Source: JAWLHJ01 sp039587535
Lineage (GTDB): Bacteria; Gemmatimonadota; Gemmatimonadetes; Longimicrobiales; Gaopeijiaceae
Reading direction: 5' to 3'
DNA: 64,000 bases
NCBI GenBank assembly: GCA_039587535.1
Contig: JBDHIF010000012.1
Coordinates: 1 to 64,000, forward strand
Of this stretch, positions 1-8,469 are shown piece after piece (within the stretch, counting starts at the first letter, position 1; every line of letters starts with the position of its first letter). The notes under the pieces are model-generated. The model was not told the origin of the DNA, searched no databases, and was given only the letters and a program-made list of their open reading frames with translations. The translations under genes were made by a program, and so were the position numbers.

Positions 1-1182
1 GGTGCCAGCCGCTGGCCGGTTCTGCGTGCCGAGGTCGGGGTTCTGACTTCCACGGATCCGGTGGCCGCTTTTGGCGGAAGACTTCGCCAAGGGCGATTCA
101 CTGAGGCGGACTTCGATCCCGCGCTACTGAATTCGCCGGACCCGCTCACGGATCTGGACGGCGCCCTGGTTCTCGGGTGGACCCCGGTGGACTTCTCGCG
201 AGACGCCGCGGTGTCGGCAGCGCGTGCCCGTGCCACGGCAGCGGATTTGGGGGCTCTGTGGGCGGAGCGGATGGCCGGATTCCAGGCGGAGGTTCGCTAT
301 GTGGAGGCGGCGGGTGCCGAGGTGCTTCTTCAGGCGGCACGCTCTGCCCTCGCCGCCGCCGAGGCCAACCTGGAACGCACCGAGCGACACGCCGAGGAGG
401 GTTTGGTGACTGAGGCGGACGTCCTCGCCGCACGAGCTGCCCTGGGCGATGCCACGGCTCGTACCATCGTGGCCGAGCAGAGTGTGACGGATGCTCGCGG
501 GAGGCTGGCGCTCGCAATGGGCTGGGCGCCCGGTGTGCTCCCCCTTCCCGATACAGATGCCCTATCCCTCGCCGGGGCGCGGACCCTCCCGCCGCCGAAG
601 GGTGGCAGATCGGAGGGTGGCAGAAGTGACCTGCGGGCCTCAGAGGCCATGGTGGAGGCCGCGTCGGAGCGGGCTCGTCAGACCAGCCGCTCGCGGCTGC
701 CCTCTGTCCAGGGCTTCGCTCGATTAGAGGCACACACCGATGAGGCGTTCGATGCTCGCGGCGACTCCTGGACGGTGGGACTTCGTGTGAGCCTCCCTTT
801 GTTCACCGGCTTCGAAGTCGGCGCTCGGAGCGCGGCGGCGCGAGCGGAGCTGGAGGCGGTCACCGCGGAGCACGAACAGCGAGTGAGCGAGGCGCGCACC
901 GCGCTGGCCGAGGCCCGTCGCGGTGCCGAGTCGCGCCGTCGCGCGGCGCTTTCCGCGGAAGTTGCGGCCTCCGCGGCGGAGGAAGCAGCTCGTCTTACCC
1001 GGCTCCGCTACGAGGAAGGTCTTTCCACGACTGCGGAGCTTTTGGCCGCCGAGGCTGCGACGGCCCGGCAGAACGCCGCTGCCGTATACGCCAGGCTCGA
1101 GCACCGCATCGCCACCGCGCGCCTACTTCTGCTGGACGATCCCCAGCTCGACGCCGTACACACCGAAGGAGCGAACCGATGA
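1..1182 (+). CDS. TolC-family outer-membrane efflux protein, 5' end missing
   Basis: The outer-membrane channel of a tripartite efflux pump, exporting what the RND permease two genes downstream collects. The reading frame is open back to base 1, so the start lies outside the window; about 393 residues remain. Long Ala/Glu/Arg-rich heptad stretches (roughly the second and last thirds) are the coiled-coil helices of the TolC barrel, and the internal two-fold repeat typical of the family is visible (ARAALGDATAR and later AEAATARQNAA segments). The stop overlaps the adaptor start as ATGA. The family is clear; the substrate is not readable from sequence. Confidence 0.88.
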   Translation, partial: GASRWPVLRAEVGVLTSTDPVAAFGGRLRQGRFTEADFDPALLNSPDPLTDLDGALVLGWTPVDFSRDAAVSAARARATAADLGALWAERMAGFQAEVRYVEAAGAEVLLQAARSALAAAEANLERTERHAEEGLVTEADVLAARAALGDATARTIVAEQSVTDARGRLALAMGWAPGVLPLPDTDALSLAGARTLPPPKGGRSEGGRSDLRASEAMVEAASERARQTSRSRLPSVQGFARLEAHTDEAFDARGDSWTVGLRVSLPLFTGFEVGARSAAARAELEAVTAEHEQRVSEARTALAEARRGAESRRRAALSAEVAASAAEEAARLTRLRYEEGLSTTAELLAAEAATARQNAAAVYARLEHRIATARLLLLDDPQLDAVHTEGANR

Positions 1183-2175
1183 AGACCAAGCTGACGTTGC
1201 TGGCGCTCTCCCTGGGCACCGTCGCATGCGGCTCCGGCGAGCCCGGGCGTGTGCAGACGGACGGGCCACCCGTGGACGTGACTGTCACCATGCCGATCCT
1301 GGCTCGAGCCGTGGTCACGTACCCCGCGGAAGTTTCGGCTAAGCGGGTGGCGGACATCGCCACTCGGATGAGCGGGACCGTGATGGAGGTACATGTCGAC
1401 GTGGGAAGTCGGGTTTCCGCGGGGGACCGGTTGGTCTCCCTGGACGCCCGTGACGTGACCGCGCGTGTCGGAGGGGCGCGTGCGGCCCTGGAGCTGGCCG
1501 AGAAGAGCCACGGGCGCATCGAGCGTCTGGCGGACGGTGGGGCGGCGTCGGAGCAGGAACTCGATGCGAGTGCCGCGCGACTCGAGGCCATTCGCCGGAG
1601 TGGTCACCGACCGGCGTGTGGATACGGGTGATCTGGCGAATCCGGGCGTTCCCCTCTTGTCCATGGTGGACGCGCGGACGACGGACATCGTGGCGGAGCT
1701 GCCCGCCGCGCTCATGGGGGTCGTTACCGAAGGCGCAGTCCTGGACGTGAGCACCGCGAAATCCGTGGTGCCGGCGCGGGTCGATCGCGTCGTCCCGGCC
1801 CTGGCCGGCGGTGGCCGTACCTTCCGGGCGGAGCTGACCCCGTTGGAGCCTCTCGTCGGCGCCTATCCGGGTGCGTATGCCCGTGTCCACGTATCGTCGG
1901 AGGACGCCGACACACGGTGGATCCCCGCCGACGCGGTGGTCGAGCGAGGCCAGCTCACCGGGATCTACACGATAGAGGGTGACGTCCTGCGGCTGCGCTG
2001 GGTCAGGCTCGGGGCCCGCAGAGCGGATGCGGTCGAGCTTCTGGCCGGACCTCCGGGCACGCCGAGCGTGGTTCGCCGGCCGAGCGCCGACCTCGCCGAC
2101 GGTCGGAGTGTGGCTTCGGTACGTGAGGAGGCTTGGGTGGCCGGCAGGGCCCCGAGCGGAGGGGCGACCCGATGA
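1179..2175 (+). pseudogene. RND efflux periplasmic adaptor (HlyD/MFP family), frameshifted
   Basis: Membrane-fusion subunit that should link the TolC-like channel to the RND permease. Two reading frames each hold half of one adaptor. The first, from ATG 1179, carries an N-terminal lipoprotein-like signal (Cys near residue 17), the first half of the lipoyl domain and the start of the helical hairpin up to about base 1588. The second continues in another frame with RPFAGVVTDRRVDTGDLANPG, the second lipoyl half, then the beta-barrel and membrane-proximal domains to 2175. Compared with ordinary adaptors about 15 residues of hairpin are missing at the junction, so the lesion looks like a deletion that is not a multiple of three. 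It may be a real pseudogene or an assembly error. The last codons overlap the permease start as ATGA. Confidence 0.8.
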
Positions 2176-5100
2176 AGCAGAACATCGCGGGTCGCCTGGC
2201 TGGCGCGTTCATGGAGTCCAAGCTCACGCCTCTGCTGATGGCGGCGGCGCTGGGTGTGGGGGTCTGGACGTTGGCCACCATGGCATCGGAAGAAGAGCCC
2301 CAGATCATCGTGCCCTTGGCGGACATCTACCTCCCCATGCCGGGTGCTTCGCCCACGGAGGTGGAAAACCGTGTCCTGGTGCCCCTGGAGAGCGTGCTCT
2401 CGGGGATCGAGGGCGTGGAGTATGTCTACACCCACGCTGAGTCGGGCTTCGGTCTCGCCACCGTCCGGTACGAGGTGGGGCGCGATATGGAAGAAAGCCT
2501 GATTCGGCTCCACAGCACCCTGATGAAGAACGCGGACCGGATGCCTCCCGGGCTCGGCTTCCCGATGATCAAGACGGTGACCATCGACGATGTGCCGTTT
2601 TTCACCGCCACGCTGCACGGTGGCAGGCTCGGCCAGTCGGAGCTCCGGGCTGCGGCCGACGAGCTGAAGGCCGCTCTGGAGGCGGTACCGGAGGTCCGGA
2701 CCGTTCAGGTCGTCGGAGGGGAGACCCGGGAGGTCCGCGTCGAGCTGGATCCCGAGCGCCTGGCGCTCTACGGCGTCGATCCCCTCCATCTGGCGGAGCG
2801 GCTCGCCGCGGAGAACACCGAGTTGCAGTCGGGCGCCTTCACCCGCGATGACGAGGTGGTGCGTGTCACCACGGGAGGGTTCCTGACCAGCGCCCGCGAC
2901 GTCGAGCAGGTCGTGCTGGACGTGCGGGACGGAGCCCTGGTCCAAGTGCGGGACGTGGCCCGCGTGGTCGACGGCCCCGCCGAGGTGAACACCTATACGA
3001 TGCACGCGGAGGGGGGTGGCCCGTGGGCCCCCATGGTGTCGGTCGCCGTGTCCAAGCGTCCCGGTGCGGACGCCACGGCTCTGGGCCGAGCCCTCGAGGC
3101 ACGGCTCGAGGCGGCGCACGGGCGGATCGTGCCCGCCGAAGTCGCCGTGGAGGTGACGCGCAACTACGGAGAGACGGCCCGTCATAAGGTGGTGACGCTG
3201 CAGGAGCACCTGGTCATGGCCGTGGTGGCCGTGGGGCTGGTGATCCTGCTCACCATGGGTTGGCGGAGCGCCGTAGTCGTGATGGTGGCGGTCCCCGTGA
3301 CCTTCGCCCTGACGCTCTTCGTCTATCAAGTGTTCGGCTACACGCTGAACCGGGTGACGCTCTTCGCGCTGATCTTCGTCACCGGCATCGTCATCGACGA
3401 TTCCATTATCGTGGCGGAGAACATGGAGCGTCACTTCGCCATGAGGGATCGCCCGGTCAAGGCCGCGGCTCGAGCCGCTGTCGACGAGGTGGGGAACCCC
3501 ACGATCCTGGCGACGCTCACGGTCATCGCGGCGGTCCTGCCCATGCTGTTCGTGGGTGGGCTCATGGGACCCTATATGAGCCCCATGCCCATCGGAGCCA
3601 CGGTCGCCATGCTCTTCAGTCTCGCTGTTGCTCTGATCATCACTCCGTGGCTCGCCTTCCGGCTGCTCAAGGGGCAACACGGTGAGGGCGAGGAGGACGC
3701 ATACGTCCTCGAGGAGACCAGGATATACCGGACCTACGAGAGCCTCATGAGGCCGCTCATCGAGCGACCTTCGCGGCTCTGGGCCGCCCTGGGCGTCATC
3801 GGGGTGCTCCTGGTGGGTGCAGCGGGGATGTTCGTGACCCGCTCGGTGACGGTGAAGATGCTGCCCTTCGACGACAAGAACGAAGTACAGGTCATCTTCG
3901 ACATGCCGGAGGGAACGCCTCTGGAGGCGACCGTGGCTCTGGCGCAGGACGTGGGCCGGGCCGTGGGCGCCGTACCCGAGGTGGCGGACGTGCAGCTCTA
4001 CGCCGGTACGGCCGCTCCGTTCAACTTCAACGGCATGATCCGCCACTACTACCTGCGCTCGGGTGCGCACGTGGCAGATCTGCAGGTGAACCTCGTGGAC
4101 AAGTCCGAGCGGGACGCTCAGAGCCACGACGTGGCTCTGGCCCTCAGGCCTATCGTCGACGAGATCGTTGCGGCTTCGGGCACGGGCGCCAGCGCAAAGG
4201 TCGTGGAGGTCCCGCCGGGCCCACCGGTCCTCTCCACCCTGGTGGCGGAGATCTACGGGGACGACCCGTCGGAGCGGGAGCGGGTGGCCCGCGAGGTCAT
4301 GCGCCGCTTCGAGGCGCACCCCGGCGTGGTGGACGTGGATTGGTCGCTGACAGCACCGCAGCGAGAGGTGAGGCTCGAGGTCGACGCCGAAAAAGCCGCC
4401 ATCTCCGGAGTGGCGAAGGAGCAGGTCGTTCATGCCACCCGGCTGGCTCTCTCGGGCCACGTGCCCACGTTCCTCTCGGTGCCCGCAGCAAGGACTCCGG
4501 TTCCGGTGCGCATCCGCCTGGACGAGTCCGACCGCTCGGGTATCGAGCGCCTAACGCGCATCCAGTTGGGGTCCAGGCTGGGAACCACGGTGCCGGCTTC
4601 CGAGCTGGTAAACACTGTCGACGGGACCGTCGAGCAGGTGGTGGACCGCAAGAACGGCCGACCCGTCATCTACGTCACTGCCGAGGTGGCCGGGGAGGAA
4701 GAGAGCCCCGTATACGCCATCCTCGACCTCGAAGAAACGCTTGATGGGATCGAGCTCGCTGACGGCAGCACCCTGGGCCGCCTGTTCGCACGGGAGCCCC
4801 TGGCCACGGACCGGCCGGTGATGAAGTGGGACGGCGAATGGCAGATCACCTACGAGGTCTTCCGCGATCTGGGGATCGCGTTCGCGGGGGCTCTGGTGCT
4901 CATCTACGTGCTGATCGTGGCGTGGTTCGGCTCCTTCTCGACGCCTCTGGTGATGATGGCTGCGATCCCCCTGACCTTGGTGGGCATCGCGCCCGGGCAC
5001 TGGATATTCGGAGCGTTCTTCACCGCGACGTCGATGATCGGGATGATCGCTCTGGCGGGCATCATGGTCCGGAACGGCATCCTGCTCATCGATTATCTGG

Positions 5101-5354
5101 AGGCCAGGACCCAGGCCGGAGTGCCGCTGGAGAAGGCGGTGATCGAGGCCGGTGCCGTTCGGACGCGACCCATCGCGTTGACGGCGGGCACGGTCGTCAT
5201 CGGCGCCATCGTGATCCTGTTCGATCCGATCTTCCAGGGGCTGGCGGTGGCCCTCATCACGGGCGCCATCGCGTCCACCGTGCTCACCCTGCTCGTGGTC
5301 CCCGGGATCTACTACCTGGTGCGCCGACGACAGGAGACCCCCTCCGTGGCATGA
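2172..5354 (+). CDS. RND efflux permease (AcrB/HAE1-like superfamily)
   Basis: Proton-driven inner-membrane pump of about 1060 residues, the usual RND length. I chose ATG 2172 because it overlaps the adaptor stop (ATGA) and puts the first membrane helix (about residues 14-30) at the N-terminus; an upstream start would add a charged leader. The proton-relay pair is present as D409-D410 in GIVIDDSIIVAENMERHF, matching AcrB D407/D408. Two periplasmic loops follow helices 1 and 7, and the C-terminal half has SMIGMIALAGIMVRNGILL, typical of the superfamily. It heads the small PII-like and DUF2892 genes. The substrate class (metal versus organic) cannot be assigned firmly. Confidence 0.93.
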   Translation: MKQNIAGRLAGAFMESKLTPLLMAAALGVGVWTLATMASEEEPQIIVPLADIYLPMPGASPTEVENRVLVPLESVLSGIEGVEYVYTHAESGFGLATVRYEVGRDMEESLIRLHSTLMKNADRMPPGLGFPMIKTVTIDDVPFFTATLHGGRLGQSELRAAADELKAALEAVPEVRTVQVVGGETREVRVELDPERLALYGVDPLHLAERLAAENTELQSGAFTRDDEVVRVTTGGFLTSARDVEQVVLDVRDGALVQVRDVARVVDGPAEVNTYTMHAEGGGPWAPMVSVAVSKRPGADATALGRALEARLEAAHGRIVPAEVAVEVTRNYGETARHKVVTLQEHLVMAVVAVGLVILLTMGWRSAVVVMVAVPVTFALTLFVYQVFGYTLNRVTLFALIFVTGIVIDDSIIVAENMERHFAMRDRPVKAAARAAVDEVGNPTILATLTVIAAVLPMLFVGGLMGPYMSPMPIGATVAMLFSLAVALIITPWLAFRLLKGQHGEGEEDAYVLEETRIYRTYESLMRPLIERPSRLWAALGVIGVLLVGAAGMFVTRSVTVKMLPFDDKNEVQVIFDMPEGTPLEATVALAQDVGRAVGAVPEVADVQLYAGTAAPFNFNGMIRHYYLRSGAHVADLQVNLVDKSERDAQSHDVALALRPIVDEIVAASGTGASAKVVEVPPGPPVLSTLVAEIYGDDPSERERVAREVMRRFEAHPGVVDVDWSLTAPQREVRLEVDAEKAAISGVAKEQVVHATRLALSGHVPTFLSVPAARTPVPVRIRLDESDRSGIERLTRIQLGSRLGTTVPASELVNTVDGTVEQVVDRKNGRPVIYVTAEVAGEEESPVYAILDLEETLDGIELADGSTLGRLFAREPLATDRPVMKWDGEWQITYEVFRDLGIAFAGALVLIYVLIVAWFGSFSTPLVMMAAIPLTLVGIAPGHWIFGAFFTATSMIGMIALAGIMVRNGILLIDYLEARTQAGVPLEKAVIEAGAVRTRPIALTAGTVVIGAIVILFDPIFQGLAVALITGAIASTVLTLLVVPGIYYLVRRRQETPSVA

Positions 5355-5404
5355 GGCCCAGACCCGCAACCTATCCCCGGGCCACGAGGCCCAGGAGGCC
5401 ATCC

Positions 5405-5713
5405 ATGAAGCTGGTGTTCCTGACCTATCTGGAAGACGACGAAGACCTCGTGACCCGGCAGCTCGAGGCCTCGGGCGTTCCCGTGTTCAGCCAGCTACCA
5501 CTCGAGGGCCACGGCACGGGCGCACGCGGCTGGTACGGGGAGGTCGCACCCTACCGATCGCGGATGGTCTTCTCCGTCCTCCCCGACGAAGACGCGGCCC
5601 GACTTCTGGAGGCGGTAGAGGGCTGGCCCACGGGCCAGGATGCCCAGCACCCCGTCAGGGCCTTTCAGGTGGATGTGGAGCGCGCCGTCAGACAGGCTGG
5701 CGCCGGCTCTTGA
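5405..5713 (+). CDS. PII-like small protein (GlnB/ferredoxin-fold superfamily, tentative)
   Basis: A 102-residue cytoplasmic protein with no signal or membrane segment. It starts with a beta strand and helix (MKLVFLTYLEDDEDLVTRQL), then a glycine-rich loop (GHGTGARGWYGE, residues about 36-47) where PII proteins place the T-loop, then strand and helix (MVFSVLPDEDAARLLEAVE). This beta-alpha-beta order is the reason for the call. ATG 5405 follows a purine-rich stretch (AGGAGG, about 5393-5398), 50 bases after the permease. Small PII-like proteins are known next to transporters, where they can bind and regulate them; that role here is inference. It could also be another ferredoxin-fold protein. 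Confidence 0.55.
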   Translation: MKLVFLTYLEDDEDLVTRQLEASGVPVFSQLPLEGHGTGARGWYGEVAPYRSRMVFSVLPDEDAARLLEAVEGWPTGQDAQHPVRAFQVDVERAVRQAGAGS

Positions 5714-5769
5714 AGACAGCGCACCCCCGAGCGGTGCGAAACATCACCGACCAATCAATGGAGATCGAC

Positions 5770-5979
5770 ATGAGCATGGACCGGAAGATCAGAGTCATCG
5801 CGGGGACGTTCACCCTGCTCTCGTTGGCGCTGGGCACGTGGGTGAGCCCCTGGTGGTACCTGTTCACTGGCTTCGTCGGTGTGAACCTCATCCAGTCGGC
5901 GCTTACCGGGTGGTGCCTCATGGAGGACATCCTCCGCGCGACGGGCGTCCATCGGGAGGGTAAGGTGCAGGGAGGCTGA
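5770..5979 (+). CDS. DUF2892 (YgaP-type transmembrane domain) small membrane protein
   Basis: A 69-residue inner-membrane protein with two closely spaced hydrophobic segments (about residues 7-22 and 25-45). It opens with MDRKIRVIAG after Met-Ser and ends with SALTGWCLMEDILRATGV, matching the DUF2892 pattern of a helix pair followed by a Gly-x-Cys motif near the end. An upstream in-frame ATG at 5710 would add a polar leader without hydrophobic character, so 5770 is preferred. In other bacteria this domain occurs alone or fused to rhodanese. It closes the efflux operon; its function is unknown. Confidence 0.7.
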   Translation: MSMDRKIRVIAGTFTLLSLALGTWVSPWWYLFTGFVGVNLIQSALTGWCLMEDILRATGVHREGKVQGG

Positions 5980-5995
5980 CGAAGGGCTGGGGAAA

Positions 5996-6021
5996 CCCCA
6001 TGTGCCCTCGGGCGTATGGGG
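5996..6021 (+). terminator. Hairpin after the efflux operon
   Basis: CCCCAT (5996-6001) pairs with ATGGGG (6016-6021), with a nested GCC/GGC inner stem separated by a GT/GT internal loop. No U-run follows, as is common in GC-rich genomes. It sits 17 bases past the DUF2892 stop. Confidence 0.45.
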
Positions 6022-6129
6022 ACGGGTTGAGGGACTCCGGAGGATCGTGAGGTTCATGATCTCCTTGGAGCCCCGCCCCCCCGAATCAGCCCGAGCCGGT
6101 TCCGACGGGCAGCCTCAGGAGCACCCGCC

Positions 6130-6732
6130 ATGTCCCGCATCGTCCAGCCCGAGAACACCACACCGGTGAACCCCTCCCTCGACTTCCCGCACGCGTTCAT
6201 CGCGGAGCGGCTCTTCGCAGCCCGGACGGTCGTCATCACCGGCGAGGTCAGCCAGAAGCTCGCTGCCTCGGTCATGTCCCAGCTACTGGCCCTGGCCAGC
6301 GAGTCTCACGACGACATCACCGTTTACGTGAACTCCCAAGGTGGACACGTCGAGTCCGGCGACACCATCCACGACATGATCCGATTCGTGGAGCCACGGG
6401 TGCGGATGGTGGGGACGGGATGGGTTGCGAGCGCAGGGGCGCTCATCTACGTGGCGGTACCGAAGGAGGATCGTTATTGCCTACCGAACACCCGCTTCCT
6501 CCTGCACCAGCCGTCGGGTGGTGCAGGCGGTGCCGCCAGCGATATCGAGATCGAGGCCAGGGAGATCCTCAAGATGCGCGATCGCCTGAACCAGGTTTTC
6601 GCGCGCGAGACCGGGCAGACGCTGGAGAAGATCGAGGACGACACGCGGCGGAACTTCTGGCTCGACGCGGCGGCGGCGGTCGACTATGGGCTCGTAGGCA
6701 AGATCATCGGGAAGCACTCCGAGATCGATTGA
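6130..6732 (+). CDS. clpP: ClpP-family serine protease, catalytic Asp replaced by Asn
   Basis: A 200-residue homologue of the proteolytic chamber of the Clp protease. The nucleophile S101 lies in GWVASAGA and H126 in LLHQPSGG. Aligned to E. coli ClpP without gaps from the HQP motif, the position of Asp171 falls on N175 in DDTRRNFW. The hydrophobic helix and the DIEIEAREILK segment for ring contacts are conserved. No Clp ATPase gene is adjacent, and the flanking genes (efflux upstream, serpin downstream) are unrelated. Asn at this position is known in Listeria ClpP1, which depends on a partner subunit. This may be an accessory ClpP paralogue; a canonical copy would be expected elsewhere in the genome. 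Confidence 0.88.
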   Translation: MSRIVQPENTTPVNPSLDFPHAFIAERLFAARTVVITGEVSQKLAASVMSQLLALASESHDDITVYVNSQGGHVESGDTIHDMIRFVEPRVRMVGTGWVASAGALIYVAVPKEDRYCLPNTRFLLHQPSGGAGGAASDIEIEAREILKMRDRLNQVFARETGQTLEKIEDDTRRNFWLDAAAAVDYGLVGKIIGKHSEID

Positions 6733-6845
6733 TCCCGCGAACCGGGGGACTGTCGGACCTTGGGCCCTGGCGAGCCGCGGGACCGGCCAAGCGGCTTCGT
6801 CGCCGTCACATTCTGGCGGCTCGTTCGTCCTACAGGTGAATGATC

Positions 6846-6874
6846 GAGGGCTCCGGGTTCCACCCGGGGCCCTC
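6846..6874 (+). terminator. 12-bp stem hairpin between clpP and the serpin gene
   Basis: GAGGGCTCCGGG (6846-6857) pairs with CCCGGGGCCCTC (6863-6874), one T-G wobble, loop TTCCA. It lies about 115 bases after the clpP stop and 30 bases before the serpin start, so it can separate the two units. Confidence 0.5.
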
Positions 6875-6903
6875 CTCACTGGCCACCTGGGCGGGAGCCT
6901 TCC

Positions 6904-8175
6904 ATGAGCCTTCGGACCACCTTCGCGACCGCGCTCGGCGTGGCGACCCTGGCCGCCGCCTGCTCGAACGCCCTGGGTCCCGGCGACTTAGGGCCCATCG
7001 ACACGCTCCCCAGGAGCCTGAGCGCGTCGGAGCAGGCCCTCATCGAGCACTCGAACGCCTTCGGGCTGGAGCTCCTTCGCACCGTCGTGGTCGCGGACGA
7101 CCGCCCGAACGTGGTGCTGTCCCCTCTGAGCGTGTCCATGGCCCTCGGCATGACGTTGAACGGCGCCCGTGCCGGCACGTTCGACGCGATGCGGTCTGCC
7201 CTCGGCTTTCATGGCCTGAGCCAGGACGAGATCAACGCGGCGTACCGTGACCTCATCGCGCTCCTCACCGATCTCGATCCCAGCGTCCGTTTCCAGATCG
7301 CCAACGCCATCTGGGCCAACGACGAAATCGCGTTCCGCGATGCCTTCTTCCAGGCGGTGGAGGATTACTTCGGCGCCGAGGCCGCGTCTCGGGACTTCGG
7401 CGATTCAGCCACGCTCGAGGAGATCAATGCGTGGGTGGCCGACCGGACGGAGGGGCTCATCGACGAGATCCTGAGCACCCTGGATCCCGATCTGGCCATG
7501 CTGCTCGTGAACGCCATCTACTTCGAGGGGGCGTGGACCACACGCTTCGATCCGGAAGAAACCACCACCGCGGACTTCACCCGTGCGGACGGCTCGACGG
7601 TTCGGGTGCCCATGATGCGGATGTCCGATGCCGAAGTCGCCTTGGGCGGAGGTGCCGGTTTCCAGGTGGCCGAGCTGCCCTATGGAGTGGGTGCCTTCGC
7701 GATGACCGTGGTCGTGCCCCAGGGTGATGCGCGGGACTTCGTCTCCGGGCTGACCGACAGCCGGTGGGCGGAGATCCTCGGGTCGCTGGGCGAGCCTCGT
7801 GAGATCGACCTCCTGTCGCTTCCCAGAGTACGGCTCACCTGGGACGGCTACCTGAACGATGCTCTTCGGGACATGGGGATGGAGGTCGCGTTCAGCACAG
7901 AGGCGGACTTCACGGGCATGACGGAGGACGTCGGGCTCTGTCTGGACTTCGTGCGCCAGAAGACGTTCCTCGAGGTGGACGAGGAGGGCACGAGAGCCGC
8001 GGCTGTCACGGCAGTAGGCGTGGGCGTGACCTCCTTCACCGGCTTCGTCGCCGACCGTCCGTTCCTCCTCGCCATTCGCGAGCGGCTCTCCGGCACCATC
8101 CTGTTCACCGGGCTGGTAGGGGATCCGTCCGTGGGAGAGGCGGAGGAACCGGTGGCGCAGACGGGGTGCGAGTAG
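6904..8175 (+). CDS. Serpin-family protease inhibitor, predicted lipoprotein
   Basis: A 423-residue serpin, full family length. The signal peptide ends in LAAACSN (Cys20), so it is likely lipid-anchored and faces the periplasm or the outside. The serpin core is complete: NVVLSPLSVSMALGMTLNGA near the N-terminus, a shutter-region NAIYFEGAW, and the C-terminal signature FVADRPFLLAIRE. The reactive loop starts at E360; the hinge EEGTRAAAVTAVG is small-residue rich, as needed for loop insertion, so it should be inhibitory. Counting 17 residues from the hinge puts P1-P1' near T376-S377, hinting at elastase- or subtilisin-like targets (inference). GGGAG 7 bases upstream supports ATG 6904. Bacterial serpins are thought to guard against self or foreign proteases. 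Confidence 0.92.
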   Translation: MSLRTTFATALGVATLAAACSNALGPGDLGPIDTLPRSLSASEQALIEHSNAFGLELLRTVVVADDRPNVVLSPLSVSMALGMTLNGARAGTFDAMRSALGFHGLSQDEINAAYRDLIALLTDLDPSVRFQIANAIWANDEIAFRDAFFQAVEDYFGAEAASRDFGDSATLEEINAWVADRTEGLIDEILSTLDPDLAMLLVNAIYFEGAWTTRFDPEETTTADFTRADGSTVRVPMMRMSDAEVALGGGAGFQVAELPYGVGAFAMTVVVPQGDARDFVSGLTDSRWAEILGSLGEPREIDLLSLPRVRLTWDGYLNDALRDMGMEVAFSTEADFTGMTEDVGLCLDFVRQKTFLEVDEEGTRAAAVTAVGVGVTSFTGFVADRPFLLAIRERLSGTILFTGLVGDPSVGEAEEPVAQTGCE

Positions 8176-8278
8176 GCGCTCGGGCCCCGGCCGGTCGGTA
8201 GAGCGCGGCAAGATGGGTGAGCCTGGCCAGCCGTATCCAAGGCCTCGACCCGGAGGCTCTTCCACGGAGCCTTGCTGC

Positions 8279-8308
8279 TTGCCTCCCGCGCCCCCGCCCG
8301 CATAAGAT
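8279..8308 (+). promoter_or_regulatory. Possible promoter for the EF-G-like gene
   Basis: TTGCCT (8279-8284), an 18-base spacer and TAAGAT (8303-8308) in the 294-base gap before the gene. A 7-bp hairpin in the leader (CGCCTCC 8393-8399 with GGAGGCG 8412-8418) lies before the ribosome site. Hexamers match the consensus 4/6 each; weak evidence. Confidence 0.25.
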
Positions 8309-8469
8309 CTGAAGCCCAATCGGTGGACGGCGCGCCACCTGCCCTTTGGCCGGGCGCCGCGCCGCGCATCGCTGCTGTCGGGGTCCGGGGGTCGCCTCCG
8401 GATCTGGGGGTGGAGGCGCTCCCGGGGGCGACGCGGGCCTCGTGTCACGAGAGACCCGGAGGAGCCCGT

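Noticed and set aside
1965..4460. An 831-codon open frame antisense to the RND permease
   Set aside because: It is a high-GC shadow: the sequence is rich in His, Arg, Gly and Asp with no domain, while the sense frame is a clear pump.
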